Assembly: GCA_964606085.1 (NCBI GenBank) | Contig: CAZSFD010000102.1 | Coordinates: forward strand, 1 to 15,478 | Origin: CAIQJJ01 sp964606085 | GTDB lineage: Bacteria; Chloroflexota; Anaerolineae; Anaerolineales; UBA4823 | Reading direction: 5' to 3' | Length of the DNA: 15,478 bases | Shown here: positions 1 to 7,749 of the stretch, piece after piece | Numbering within the stretch: position 1 is the stretch's first letter | How the letters are laid out: each line of letters starts with the position of its first letter | Notes under the pieces: model-generated | The model's input: the letters and a program-made list of their open reading frames with translations, nothing else | Told to the model about the DNA's origin: nothing | Databases searched by the model: none | Program-made: the position numbers and the translations under genes

Positions 1-70
1 GCCCATTTCGTGTCCGAATTTACTTTACCACTATAGCGTGGGAGCATACTAACACCATCTGCCCCTACAT
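1..70. other. Left-edge intergenic stretch, no gene assigned
   Basis: This is an AT-richer stretch between the window edge and the typA terminator. Plus-strand frame 1 is open from base 1 to a TAG at 34-36 and frame 2 is open to a TAA at 50-52, so the last few codons of a plus-strand gene could lie here. The stretch is too short to show coding character. No promoter or RNA was recognised. Confidence 0.3.
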
Positions 71-121
71 TGAAAAAGCACCGTGGCGCAAACCGATGGT
101 TTACGCCACGGTGCTTTTTCA
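71..121. terminator. Bidirectional intrinsic terminator downstream of typA
   Basis: Two perfect 18-base arms (71-88 and 104-121) form a GC-rich stem flanked by A5 on the left and T5 on the right, so it can terminate in either direction. Inside, after one C-A mismatch, a further 5 bp (90-94 with 98-102) can pair around a 3-base loop. It lies 30 nt beyond the typA stop and would end the typA transcript. It would also end any plus-strand gene coming in from the left. Confidence 0.9.
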
Positions 122-151
122 TCTATCCAGGCAATGCGGCGCGGGGTTTGG

Positions 152-2005
152 CTATTCGTCGGCCAGTTTGGCCAGCTTGCTGAGCCGCCCGCGCTCGTGG
201 GTATCGAGTACACGCTTGCGGATACGATAGTTCAGCGGGGTCACTTCGAGCAGTTCGTCGTCGGCCAGGTATTCGATGGCCTCGTCGAGGCTCATCTGGC
301 GCGGCGGCGTCAGGCGGATTTCCATATCGCCGCGCGCCGAGCGCATGTTGGTCAGATGCTTCTTCTTGCACACATTGACCGACAGGTCGCCTGAACGCTG
401 ATGCTCACCCACCACCATGCCCTCGTACACCGGCACGCCAGGGTTGTAAAACAACGTGCCGCGTTCCTCGGCGGCTTTCAAGCCATAGGTGACGGTTTCG
501 CCGGGTTCCCAGGCCACCAGCGAACCATTGGTGCGCGTCGTCATCGCCCCGGTCAGGGGCAGATAATCGTGGAAGAGCGTGTTCATCACGCCCATGCCGC
601 GCGTGGCGGTAAGGAACTGGTAACGGAAGCCCAGCAGGCCACGTGTGGGCGCCAGGTAGATCAGGCGCGTGCTGCCCGTGCCGGTGTCTTGCATATCCAG
701 CATCTTGCCGCGCCGCCCTCCCAGCATCTCGACCACCACGCCCACGGTTTCGGGGCTGGTTTCGATGTGGACTTCCTCGAAGGGTTCGAGCGTTTCGCCG
801 GCTTCGCCTTGTCGAAAGATGACTTCGGGACGCGAGACTTCAAACTCGTAGCCTTCGCGGCGCATGGTTTCGATCAGGATCGCCAGGTGCAGCTCGCCCC
901 GCCCCGAGACCGTGAAGCGTTCGGCGGTCTCCGTCTCAGCGACACGCAAGGCCACATTCGAGCGCAGTTCATCGAACAGGCGCTCACGCAGTTTGCGCGA
1001 GGTGTTCCAGCGGCCTTCCTTGCCCGAAAAAGGCGAAGTGTTGACGCCAAACGTCATGCGCACGGTCGGTTCTTCAACCTTGATCGTGGGCAGGGCGATG
1101 GGATTTTCCGGGTCGGCCAGCGTCTCGCCGATAGCGATGCCCTCCAGCCCGGCCAGCGCCACGATCTCGCCAGCGGCGGCTTCTTCCACTTCCACGCGGT
1201 TCAAGCCCTGGTGAATGTAGAGGTAGCGGGCGCGTTCGGGGATGTTCTCGCCGGTCAGCGTCAGGCGCGCCACCGGCTGCCCGGCCTTCATCCGCCCGGC
1301 GAACAGGCGGCCAACAGCCGTGACACCGCGGTAATCATCGTAGCCGAGGGTGGTGACGAGCATTTGCAGCGGGGCAGCGGCATCTACTTTGGGGGCGGGG
1401 ATGTGGCGCAAGATGGCCTGGAAGAGCGGCTGCAAATCGGGGCCGACCTCGGGCGTGAGCCCGGCCTGCTGCGTGACGGCATTGCTGTAAATGACGGGGA
1501 AATCGGCCTGTTCGTCGGTCGCGCCGAGTTCGATGAACAGGTCGAAGGTCTGGTTGAGCGCTTTTTCGGGGTCAGCGCCTTTGCGGTCCACCTTGTTGAC
1601 GACGACGATGGCGCGGTGGCCCATTTCGAGCGCCTTTTTCAGCACGAAACGCGTCTGCGGCATGGGGCCTTCGGCGGCGTCTACCAGCAGCAGCACGCCG
1701 TCCACCATGTTCATCACCCGTTCCACCTCACCGCCGAAATCGGCATGGCCGGGGGTATCTACGATGTTGATCTTGACTTGCTGTTGGGTGGCGTCATCCC
1801 AGATGGTGACGGCGGTGTTCTTGGCGAGGATGGTGATGCCGCGTTCACGTTCGAGGTCGTTGGAATCCATCACACGCTCGACGATACGCTGGTTGTCGCG
1901 GAAGATGCGCGCCTGCTTGAGCAGGCCATCTACCAGCGTGGTTTTGCCATGGTCAACATGGGCGATGATGGCGATATTCCGGAGGTCAGTACGTTCAGTG
2001 AGCAT
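152..2005 (-). CDS. typA: Ribosome-associated translational GTPase TypA/BipA
   Basis: 617-residue translational GTPase of the EF-G-like TypA/BipA family. It binds the 70S ribosome and supports ribosome assembly and stress or cold adaptation. The G1 P-loop is AHVDHGKT (about residues 15-22), the effector loop is RGIT (56-59), G3 is DTPGH (83-87) and G4 is NKVD (137-140). EF-G-like domains II, III and V and the TypA-specific C-terminal domain follow. The length matches the family (about 600-620). The start at 2005 is chosen because MLTERTDLRNIAIIAH is the normal TypA N-terminus; an in-frame ATG at 2089 would add 28 non-homologous residues lying within the leader hairpin. No Shine-Dalgarno sequence precedes the start; instead the seven bases before ATG read ACCTCCT on the coding strand. 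The gene is monocistronic, with its own promoter and terminator. Identification is secure; the regulation is inferred. Confidence 0.97.
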   Translation of the reverse strand: MLTERTDLRNIAIIAHVDHGKTTLVDGLLKQARIFRDNQRIVERVMDSNDLERERGITILAKNTAVTIWDDATQQQVKINIVDTPGHADFGGEVERVMNMVDGVLLLVDAAEGPMPQTRFVLKKALEMGHRAIVVVNKVDRKGADPEKALNQTFDLFIELGATDEQADFPVIYSNAVTQQAGLTPEVGPDLQPLFQAILRHIPAPKVDAAAPLQMLVTTLGYDDYRGVTAVGRLFAGRMKAGQPVARLTLTGENIPERARYLYIHQGLNRVEVEEAAAGEIVALAGLEGIAIGETLADPENPIALPTIKVEEPTVRMTFGVNTSPFSGKEGRWNTSRKLRERLFDELRSNVALRVAETETAERFTVSGRGELHLAILIETMRREGYEFEVSRPEVIFRQGEAGETLEPFEEVHIETSPETVGVVVEMLGGRRGKMLDMQDTGTGSTRLIYLAPTRGLLGFRYQFLTATRGMGVMNTLFHDYLPLTGAMTTRTNGSLVAWEPGETVTYGLKAAEERGTLFYNPGVPVYEGMVVGEHQRSGDLSVNVCKKKHLTNMRSARGDMEIRLTPPRQMSLDEAIEYLADDELLEVTPLNYRIRKRVLDTHERGRLSKLAKLADE

Positions 2006-2045
2006 AGGAGGTACAGGTAAGGTAATGGGATAATTGGGTGGCAGG

Positions 2046-2100
2046 CAAACAAAAACCCCGGTGCAGATGGTGGGGCCTTGCAAAACCATCGTAACCGAGG
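2046..2100 (-). terminator. Terminator-like hairpin in the typA 5' leader (candidate attenuator)
   Basis: Read on the minus strand, CCTCGGT (2100-2094) pairs with ACCGGGG (2062-2056), including one G-U pair. A 3x3 internal loop follows, then GATGGT (90-85 of the 2000s) pairs with ACCATC (71-66) around a 13-base loop. A T-rich run, TTTTTGTTT, follows immediately (2055-2047). This is intrinsic-terminator architecture, but it lies about 40 nt upstream of the typA start and has no upstream gene on this strand to terminate, since the neighbour is divergent. Loop bases GCCCC (2076-2072 region) can instead pair with GGGGT, giving a competing fold. Premature termination of typA mRNA is an inference. 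Confidence 0.6.
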
Positions 2101-2120
2101 GCTTCTGGCGAAACGGCGCA

Positions 2121-2149
2121 AGTGTAACAGAGAGGCGAGGTTTTGAGAA
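2121..2149 (-). promoter_or_regulatory. Candidate typA promoter with extended -10
   Basis: On the minus strand, TTCTCA (2149-2144) is followed by a 17-base spacer and TACACT (2126-2121). The bases TGT directly before the hexamer give an extended -10 (TGn). Predicted initiation near 2114 leaves a leader of about 108 nt containing the terminator-like hairpin. This is a motif match only. Confidence 0.5.
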
Positions 2150-2157
2150 GTGAGCGG

Positions 2158-2186
2158 TTGCCCGTCTGCCTGAAAACAGTTACAAT
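2158..2186 (+). promoter_or_regulatory. Candidate promoter for the metalloprotease-HAD operon
   Basis: TTGCCC (2158-2163), a 17-base spacer and TACAAT (2181-2186) form a good sigma-70-type promoter with initiation near 2193. The start codon at 2224 is preceded by a Shine-Dalgarno-like GAGGT (2214-2218). It is back-to-back with the typA promoter, so the two operons are divergently expressed from a short intergenic region. Confidence 0.55.
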
Positions 2187-2223
2187 CCTGCCGCTTGTTC
2201 TAAAAATTTACATGAGGTAACGA

Positions 2224-3639
2224 ATGGAAACAACCAATCGAAATATCATCATCACGGCCATCATCCTGGTGGTCATCTTCTGTCTGTGCTGCTGCGTGAT
2301 CACCGCCGGCGGGCTGGTTGTGTGGAGCGTCTTCCCTGAATTTTCAGGGCTATCCACGCCCGGCGCCAGCGCATACACCCTGCCGCCGACGCCCCGGCCC
2401 ACCATCACCCCCTCGGCCAGCAGCACCGACGCGCCAGGCGGCGAAATCCCGCCTTATGTGGCCGCCCAAATGGACATCATCGAAGAAGAAGTGCGTGACC
2501 TGCGCGGCCTCTCGCCCAGCCAACCGGTCGAACGCGCCCTGCTCAGCCCCGAACAATTGCAGCAGCGGGTGATTGACGACTTCCTGGCCGATTACACCCC
2601 CGAAGAAGTCCAACGCGATGTGCTGGTGCTATCCCTGTTCGGCCTGCTCGAACCTGGCTTCGATCTGCTGACGCTCTACGAAAAATTGCTGACCGAGCAG
2701 ATCGCCGGTTTCTACGATGACGAGACCGAAGAGATGTATGTCGTCCAGGCACAGGCGTTCCAGGGCCTCGAACGAATGACCTACGCCCACGAATACACCC
2801 ACGTCTTACAAGATCAGGTCTACAACTTCGACGAGGGCCTGCAATACAACGAGGACGCCTGTGAAGCCGACAGCGAACGCTGCGCCGCCATCCAGGCGCT
2901 CATCGAGGGCGACGCCACCCTGGCTGAGTTCGAATGGTTTCAGACCTACAGCACCGCTGAAGATCAGCAGCAGGTGATGGATTTTTACAACAGCTATCAA
3001 AGCCCGGTCTACGACAGCGCCCCCGAATTTTTGAAACAGGATTTTCTCTTCCCCTATGAGAAAGGGCTGACCTTCGTCCAGGCGCTTCACGACCAGGGCG
3101 GCTGGCAGGCCGTAGATAACGCCTATCGCACCTTGCCCACCTCCACCGAGCAGATTTTGCACCCACAAAAATATCCTGCCGAACAACCCATCACCGTCGC
3201 ACTGCCCGATTTCGGCGCGCTGCTGGGCGATGGCTGGAGCGAGTTGGACCGCGGCGTGATGGGCGAGTGGTACACCATCTTGATCCTGGCGTATGGCAGT
3301 GACCCGGCCAGCCGCCTGGCCCAGGACGTGGCCGAAACAGCCGCCGCCGGCTGGGGCGGCGACAGCTATGTCGTTTACCACCACGAAGGAGATGCCCAAA
3401 GCGTGATGGTGCTCCATGCTGTATGGGATGCGCCCGCCGATGCCGCCGAGTTTGCCGAGGCCTTCCGCCAATATGCCACCGCCCGCTTTGGTACACCGGC
3501 ATCCGACGAAGCCTCCCTGGTCACCTGGCAAACCGCCGCTGGCACACACCAACTGCGCATCCAAAACCAGGAGACCACCTGGCTCTTTGCCCCGCAACCC
3601 GCCCAGGCCGATGCCCTGTGGCAGGCGATCCAACCCTGA
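2224..3639 (+). CDS. Membrane-anchored putative zinc metalloprotease (HExxH)
   Basis: 471 residues. The N-terminus has one hydrophobic segment (about residues 8-34, with a CLCCC cluster), followed by a Thr/Pro/Ser-rich linker (about 42-70). It is therefore probably anchored by its N-terminus with the bulk outside. The core contains HEYTH (189-193), the zinc-binding HExxH signature, in a context typical of gluzincin-like proteins. About 35 residues on, EGDA (Glu228) is a good candidate third ligand. A later segment reading PTSTEQILHPQKY resembles a conserved motif of uncharacterised bacterial proteins with this HExxH/EGD layout. The substrate is unknown. GAGGT 5 nt before the ATG supports the start. 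Its TGA overlaps the ATG of the next gene, so the two are translationally coupled. Zinc binding is well supported by motif; protease activity is inferred. Confidence 0.75.
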   Translation: METTNRNIIITAIILVVIFCLCCCVITAGGLVVWSVFPEFSGLSTPGASAYTLPPTPRPTITPSASSTDAPGGEIPPYVAAQMDIIEEEVRDLRGLSPSQPVERALLSPEQLQQRVIDDFLADYTPEEVQRDVLVLSLFGLLEPGFDLLTLYEKLLTEQIAGFYDDETEEMYVVQAQAFQGLERMTYAHEYTHVLQDQVYNFDEGLQYNEDACEADSERCAAIQALIEGDATLAEFEWFQTYSTAEDQQQVMDFYNSYQSPVYDSAPEFLKQDFLFPYEKGLTFVQALHDQGGWQAVDNAYRTLPTSTEQILHPQKYPAEQPITVALPDFGALLGDGWSELDRGVMGEWYTILILAYGSDPASRLAQDVAETAAAGWGGDSYVVYHHEGDAQSVMVLHAVWDAPADAAEFAEAFRQYATARFGTPASDEASLVTWQTAAGTHQLRIQNQETTWLFAPQPAQADALWQAIQP

Positions 3640-4328
3640 TGAACCTGGATATTGCACGCATTCAAGCGCTGTGCTTCGATGTAGATGGCACACTGAGCGA
3701 CACCGACGATCAGTTCGTGCAAAGGCTGGCGCGCTGGCTGCGGCCCGTGCGCTTCGCCTTCCGCAACCGCGAGCCGCTGCCCGTGGCGCGCTGGCTGGTC
3801 ATGCGCACCGAAACGCCCGGCACGTTTCTCTACGGCCTGCCCGACCGCCTCGGCGTAGATGGTCTGTTTCATCGGGTGGGTAATTTCGCCTATCGCCTGG
3901 GGCTGGGCCAGTCCACGCGGCCCTTCCTGGCGGTGCCGGGGGCCATCGAGACCCTGCGCAGCCTGCACAACCGCTACCCGCTGTGTGTGATCACCGCCCG
4001 CGACCAGCACAGCACCGGGCGTTTTCTGGCGCAGTTTGCCCTGCAACCGCTCTTTCGCTGCGTGGCCACCGCCCACACCTGCCGCCACACCAAGCCCTAT
4101 CCCGATCCCATCCTGTGGGCCGCCCGGCAAATGGAAGTTCCCGCCGAAGCCTGCCTGATGATCGGCGACACCACCGTAGATATTCGCTCCGGCAAAGCCG
4201 CCGGCGCACAAACGGTGGGGGTACTTTCAGGCTTTGGCGAGGCAGGCGAGTTGCGCCAGGCAGGGGCCGACCTGATCTTGCCCTCGGTAGCCCACCTTGC
4301 AGATGGGTTGGCTTTGCAGATCGGCTAA
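3639..4328 (+). CDS. HAD-superfamily phosphatase (phosphoglycolate phosphatase/PpaX-like)
   Basis: 229 residues with all four HAD motifs. Motif I is FDVDGT with nucleophile Asp14 and acid/base Asp16. Motif II is the Thr119 of VITAR. Motif III is Lys152 of TKPYPDP. Motif IV is GDTTVD with Asp177 and Asp181. A helical cap lies between motifs I and II, as in the phosphoglycolate phosphatase/pyrophosphatase subfamily. The catalytic set is complete, so it should be an active Mg-dependent phosphohydrolase; the substrate cannot be read from sequence. The start at 3639 overlaps the previous stop as ATGA and places motif I at the usual distance from the N-terminus. The open frame extends upstream to 3423 but only inside the previous gene. 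Function next to a secreted protease is unclear; it may be a passenger in the operon. Confidence 0.88.
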   Translation: MNLDIARIQALCFDVDGTLSDTDDQFVQRLARWLRPVRFAFRNREPLPVARWLVMRTETPGTFLYGLPDRLGVDGLFHRVGNFAYRLGLGQSTRPFLAVPGAIETLRSLHNRYPLCVITARDQHSTGRFLAQFALQPLFRCVATAHTCRHTKPYPDPILWAARQMEVPAEACLMIGDTTVDIRSGKAAGAQTVGVLSGFGEAGELRQAGADLILPSVAHLADGLALQIG

Positions 4329-4340
4329 TTGATATATAAT
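4313..4340 (+). promoter_or_regulatory. Candidate promoter giving a leaderless mRNA
   Basis: A perfect -10, TATAAT (4335-4340), lies 6 bases before the ATG at 4347. TTTGCA (4313-4318) stands 16 bases upstream as a -35. Initiation 7 bases after the hexamer falls on the A of the ATG. No Shine-Dalgarno sequence fits in this interval. The promoter overlaps the end of the HAD gene. Confidence 0.5.
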
Positions 4341-4346
4341 CAACCT

Positions 4347-5321
4347 ATGGCACACATCTTTTCGCCCAAATTTTGGATCATTGGCCTGGTGTTGCTGGCC
4401 TTGCTGCTTGCGCAAAGCCATTCGCACGCCCAACAAAGCGATTCGACGCGTTACTTCCCCGAAACAGGCCACTGGGTAACTGATGCCTTTCTGCAAAAAT
4501 ACAACGAAGCAGCCAACCCCGAACTGCTCTACGGCTACCCAATCACCGATGCCTTCGACCCGCCCATTGTGCCGGGTTCGCCCGCCCTGCGCGTGCAGTA
4601 TTTCGAGCGGGCGCGCTTCGAATATCAGACAGATTTTCCCGACCTGGGCGTGACGCTATCGAACATTGGCATCTTTCTTCATGCCAACCTGCCGCCCGGC
4701 GAAACCATCACCGCCCAGCCAGGCTTAGCGGCCTGCCAGTATTTTTCGCAGACACAACACCAGGTTTGCTACGCTTTCTTAGATTTCTTCAACGCCCATG
4801 GCGGCTTCGAGCAATTTGGCTACCCGCTTTCTGAGGTGGTCATCCAGGATGGGCGCATGATGCAATACTTCCAACGGGCGCGCTTCGAGTGGCACCCCGA
4901 ACGCCCATCGGGTCAACGGGTGGTCTTGAGCGATGTGGGCAAGATGTATTTCGATATGGTGGAAGACCCCTTCCTGCAGATCGAAAACGGCGCGCCCAAT
5001 GTGATCGTAGCTATTCAGGTGCGCGCCTTTGTGCAAAGCGCCGTGATCGGTGGCGGTGAAAATCAAACCATCTACGTCATCGTGCAAGATCAAAATCACC
5101 AGCCGATTGCCAACGCCGATGTCACCTTTGCCCTCGACCTGCCCGAAGGCGAAATGCGTTGGCTGATGCCGCCGACCGATGCCAATGGCATCACCCGTCT
5201 GACATTCCCGGCGGCAGGCGAAATCGCAGGGGTCATTCCCATCACGGTAAAGGTCGATTACAGCAATGGTGCAGACAGCTACCAAAAACAAACCACCACA
5301 TCCTACCGGGTGTGGTGGTAA
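4347..5321 (+). CDS. Secreted protein with tandem fGYP/QYFeraRFE repeats and a C-terminal Ig-like domain
   Basis: 324 residues. The N-terminus has a signal peptide (hydrophobic run about residues 8-22, probable cleavage after SHA, before QQ). Two copies of a roughly 80-residue repeat follow. Copy one runs from FPETGHWVTDAFLQ through LLYGYPIT to VQYFERARFEY. Copy two runs from ACQYFSQTQHQV through FEQFGYPLS to MQYFQRARFEWHPE. The C-terminal third (about 215-320) reads as an Ig-like/Big-type beta-sandwich (IYVIVQDQNHQPIANADVTF; DANGITRLTF). Such repeat proteins are common in Chloroflexota cell-surface proteins, where they are presumed to bind cell-wall or surface polymers; that role is inferred. 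ATG 4347 is chosen over TTG 4329 because a perfect TATAAT lies in between. The gene is 18 nt downstream of the HAD gene and ends in a strong terminator. Confidence 0.7.
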   Translation: MAHIFSPKFWIIGLVLLALLLAQSHSHAQQSDSTRYFPETGHWVTDAFLQKYNEAANPELLYGYPITDAFDPPIVPGSPALRVQYFERARFEYQTDFPDLGVTLSNIGIFLHANLPPGETITAQPGLAACQYFSQTQHQVCYAFLDFFNAHGGFEQFGYPLSEVVIQDGRMMQYFQRARFEWHPERPSGQRVVLSDVGKMYFDMVEDPFLQIENGAPNVIVAIQVRAFVQSAVIGGGENQTIYVIVQDQNHQPIANADVTFALDLPEGEMRWLMPPTDANGITRLTFPAAGEIAGVIPITVKVDYSNGADSYQKQTTTSYRVWW

Positions 5322-5333
5322 GTGGTGAGACCC

Positions 5334-5375
5334 ACAACAAAAAACCCCATCGGCACTGATGGGGTTTTTTGTTGT
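5334..5375. terminator. Bidirectional intrinsic terminator between converging operons
   Basis: Perfect 18-base arms (5334-5351 and 5358-5375) with a 6-base loop. The stem core is CCCCATC/GATGGGG, with A6 on one side and T6 on the other. It lies 13 nt after the secreted-protein stop and 8 nt after the TPR-protein stop, so it serves both. Confidence 0.95.
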
Positions 5376-5382
5376 TGTCTTA

Positions 5383-7725
5383 TCAACCGGCTTCGCTTTT
5401 GAGCCGGGCAAAAAGCTGTTGATATTCGGCCAGGTTGGGCGGGTTGAGGGCCATCAGGGCCGAAATGGCTTCGGCGGCGGCGCTCTTATTTTGCCGCTGC
5501 ATGAACAATTCGCCAGCCGAGTCCAATTGCTCAATCGCTTCTTCGATACGCCCAGCCTGCCGATACAACTCTCCCAGGCGGCGCTTCAAGACGGGCTGAT
5601 CGGGGTTATCGGCAATCAACTGCTCGACCACCTGAAGCGCCTTGTCGCGTTGCTTCATCCGCAAAGCCGTGCCAATGAACTGATCCAGTTCCTTAATCGC
5701 CTGCGCCTCTTGCCCCAGGCGCACGTTCAATTCGATCAGGGCCACACAAGCCACTTCGTCATCCGGCTGAATGGTGCGAATTTGGTCGTAGCCGCGCAGC
5801 GCCCGTCGCCAGTCCAGGCTTTGCAGGTCAATATCGGCCAGGCGGTGCAGCACTTTCACCCGCATGGCCTTGTTGCCCGCATCTTGCTGGGCAATGCGCA
5901 AGGCCAACTCGCAAGCCGTGCGCGCCGCAGCAAGATCAGCCAGGCTGTAATGGGTATCAGCCAATTGCAGATATTCATCCACCGCCTGTTCCAATTGGCC
6001 GTTGGCCACCAGCAGGTCAATCAGCAGGTTGCGGGCATCCATATCCATCGGCGAGAGTTCCAACACCCGCCGATACGAAGAAATGGCCCGCACGGCCTCA
6101 TTGCGAATGGCATAGCTGCGAGCGATAATTTTGTATTTGTTAATCGCCATCTGGCGCTGCTCCTGGCGCAAGAGCAGGTCGGCCATGGTCGCGTGCAGCG
6201 GCAGGTAGACCGGCGATTCCTTCAAGGCAAAGAAAGCCACTTCCATCGCCGTGCGATAATGCCCGGCGCGGGCCAACTGGTTGATGTGCGAAATCGTCCC
6301 AACGATCTGGCTGGAACGGCCTTCGGTCAGGATTTCGGCCAGGGGCAGCGGCGGGCTGCCAGCCTCAGCAGCGGGCAACTGCTCGCGGGCCGCGGCCAGT
6401 TGATGCCGCCAGTCGCCGCGCACCAGCATCTCGCGGATGTTGTTGTAGAGGCGTTTTTGCAAATCCAGTTCGCCTTGCTGCGCCAGGGCTTCAATCAGGG
6501 GGTCATACGAACGCCGCAAGGCTTCGGCTTGCGAGGCCGAAACCATCTGCGCATCGGCCAGGCGCAGGGCTTCCATCATCTGCACGGCGGCTTCTTGCGC
6601 TTTCCCCATGCCCGCATAGACCTGGCCCAGCAGCAGCCGGCCCGCCAGCATGTAATCGGCTTGCGCCAACACACGCTGCAAATGCTTGACCGCTGGCGTC
6701 AGATGATCGGCTTCCCACATCAGATAGCCCAGGTTGAAATGCGCCGCGGGGTGATCCAGGCCCGCTTCGACAGCGCCTTGCATTTCTTCCAGGGCTTTGG
6801 CATTTTTCCCTTTCGATTGCAGGTCAATGGCCTGGCTGAGGTGCAGCACAATGTTGGTGTGGTCCACCTGCTTTTCGTCGCTGCCGGTACTGACCCCATC
6901 CATCAACGCTTGCAAACCGCCTCGCCGGGCAGAAGCCGGGGTCGGGTCGTTATCATCCTGGTCGAACAACAAACCCGCCAAAACAGCCAGCGATTTTTGT
7001 CGGCATTCGGCAAGCGGGTCGAGGGCGGCTTGACTTTCGGTCACTGGCGAGGATTGGCCGAGGCCGGGCGCAGTTTTGGATGGCGGTGATAACGGCGATG
7101 TGACGGCATTGGGGCGGGTGGGCCGCGGCAAGCGCTGCCCTCGCTGGATCATCGCGAGGGCGCGCAGCGGTTCCTCGCTTTCGGGCATCACCTGTTGCGC
7201 CCGCGTGGCCGCCTGTACAGATTTTGCCAGGTCGCCTTCGGCCTGGAAGATGCTGGCCACCGCCAGGTATTCGTGCATGGCCTGTTGTGGCTGTTTCATC
7301 CGCTCATACACCATCGCCAGCCGCGAATGCGCCATAAGATGATCGGGCTTGTGGTTGACCACTTTGGCCCATAATTCAATCGCTTTGTTCACATCGCGGC
7401 TTTGCACGTAGGCTTCGGCAGCTCTCATGCGCATTTCGATGGCCTGATCGGGATTGCCAATCAAGTCATACAATTCGGCGGCCTTCTCTATCGGCACCGG
7501 GTCAGCAGGCGTGGCCTTGATGGCTTTCTGATAATACCCCAGGGCGGTTTTGTAATCTTGTAATTGATACAAGGCCAACCCCAGGCTGGTGAGCGCCTTG
7601 GAATGTTCGGGGAATTCCTGCAGGGCTTGTTTATAAAACGCCGCGGCTTCTTTCCAATCCTGATCCCAGGCCGCCGAGTGGCCCTGGTTCATCGCCTGCT
7701 GAAAAAGGTGTTCGTTACCGGCCAT
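5383..7725 (-). CDS. Large soluble TPR-repeat protein
   Basis: 780 residues, no signal peptide or membrane segment. The N-terminal ~190 residues are consecutive tetratricopeptide repeats; examples are ALTSLGLALYQLQDYKTALG and AHSRLAMVYERMKQPQQAMH. A Ser/Pro/Thr-rich low-complexity linker follows (about 205-250), then a second long TPR array that occupies most of the remainder. One TPR near the C-terminus reads LGELYRQAGRIEEAIEQLD. TPR arrays are protein-interaction scaffolds; no catalytic domain is visible. AAGGA about 10 nt before the ATG is a good ribosome binding site. It is the last gene of the polA operon, starting 24 nt after the polA stop, and is followed by a terminator. The partner is unknown. 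Frame and start are secure; the function is not. Confidence 0.85.
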   Translation of the reverse strand: MAGNEHLFQQAMNQGHSAAWDQDWKEAAAFYKQALQEFPEHSKALTSLGLALYQLQDYKTALGYYQKAIKATPADPVPIEKAAELYDLIGNPDQAIEMRMRAAEAYVQSRDVNKAIELWAKVVNHKPDHLMAHSRLAMVYERMKQPQQAMHEYLAVASIFQAEGDLAKSVQAATRAQQVMPESEEPLRALAMIQRGQRLPRPTRPNAVTSPLSPPSKTAPGLGQSSPVTESQAALDPLAECRQKSLAVLAGLLFDQDDNDPTPASARRGGLQALMDGVSTGSDEKQVDHTNIVLHLSQAIDLQSKGKNAKALEEMQGAVEAGLDHPAAHFNLGYLMWEADHLTPAVKHLQRVLAQADYMLAGRLLLGQVYAGMGKAQEAAVQMMEALRLADAQMVSASQAEALRRSYDPLIEALAQQGELDLQKRLYNNIREMLVRGDWRHQLAAAREQLPAAEAGSPPLPLAEILTEGRSSQIVGTISHINQLARAGHYRTAMEVAFFALKESPVYLPLHATMADLLLRQEQRQMAINKYKIIARSYAIRNEAVRAISSYRRVLELSPMDMDARNLLIDLLVANGQLEQAVDEYLQLADTHYSLADLAAARTACELALRIAQQDAGNKAMRVKVLHRLADIDLQSLDWRRALRGYDQIRTIQPDDEVACVALIELNVRLGQEAQAIKELDQFIGTALRMKQRDKALQVVEQLIADNPDQPVLKRRLGELYRQAGRIEEAIEQLDSAGELFMQRQNKSAAAEAISALMALNPPNLAEYQQLFARLKSEAG

Positions 7726-7749
7726 GTGCCAATCCTTACGAAGTAGGTT

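Noticed and set aside
401..2020. Long plus-strand open frame of 539 codons opposite typA
   Set aside because: It is antisense to the clearly conserved typA frame, is His/Gly/Asp-rich without domain motifs, and arises from the GC-biased codon pattern of typA.
2006..2089. 28-residue N-terminal extension of TypA from ATG 2089
   Set aside because: The extension is unlike any TypA N-terminus, and the ATG sits within the leader hairpin; 2005 gives the normal protein.
3423..3638. Upstream extension of the HAD phosphatase frame
   Set aside because: It overlaps the protease gene in another frame, is Arg/Pro-rich shadow sequence, and motif I would be far too deep in the protein.
5359..7089. Plus-strand open frame of 576 codons opposite the TPR gene
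   Set aside because: It starts inside the terminator, runs antisense to regular TPR repeats and shows only mirror low-complexity (Gln/His/Arg-rich) sequence.
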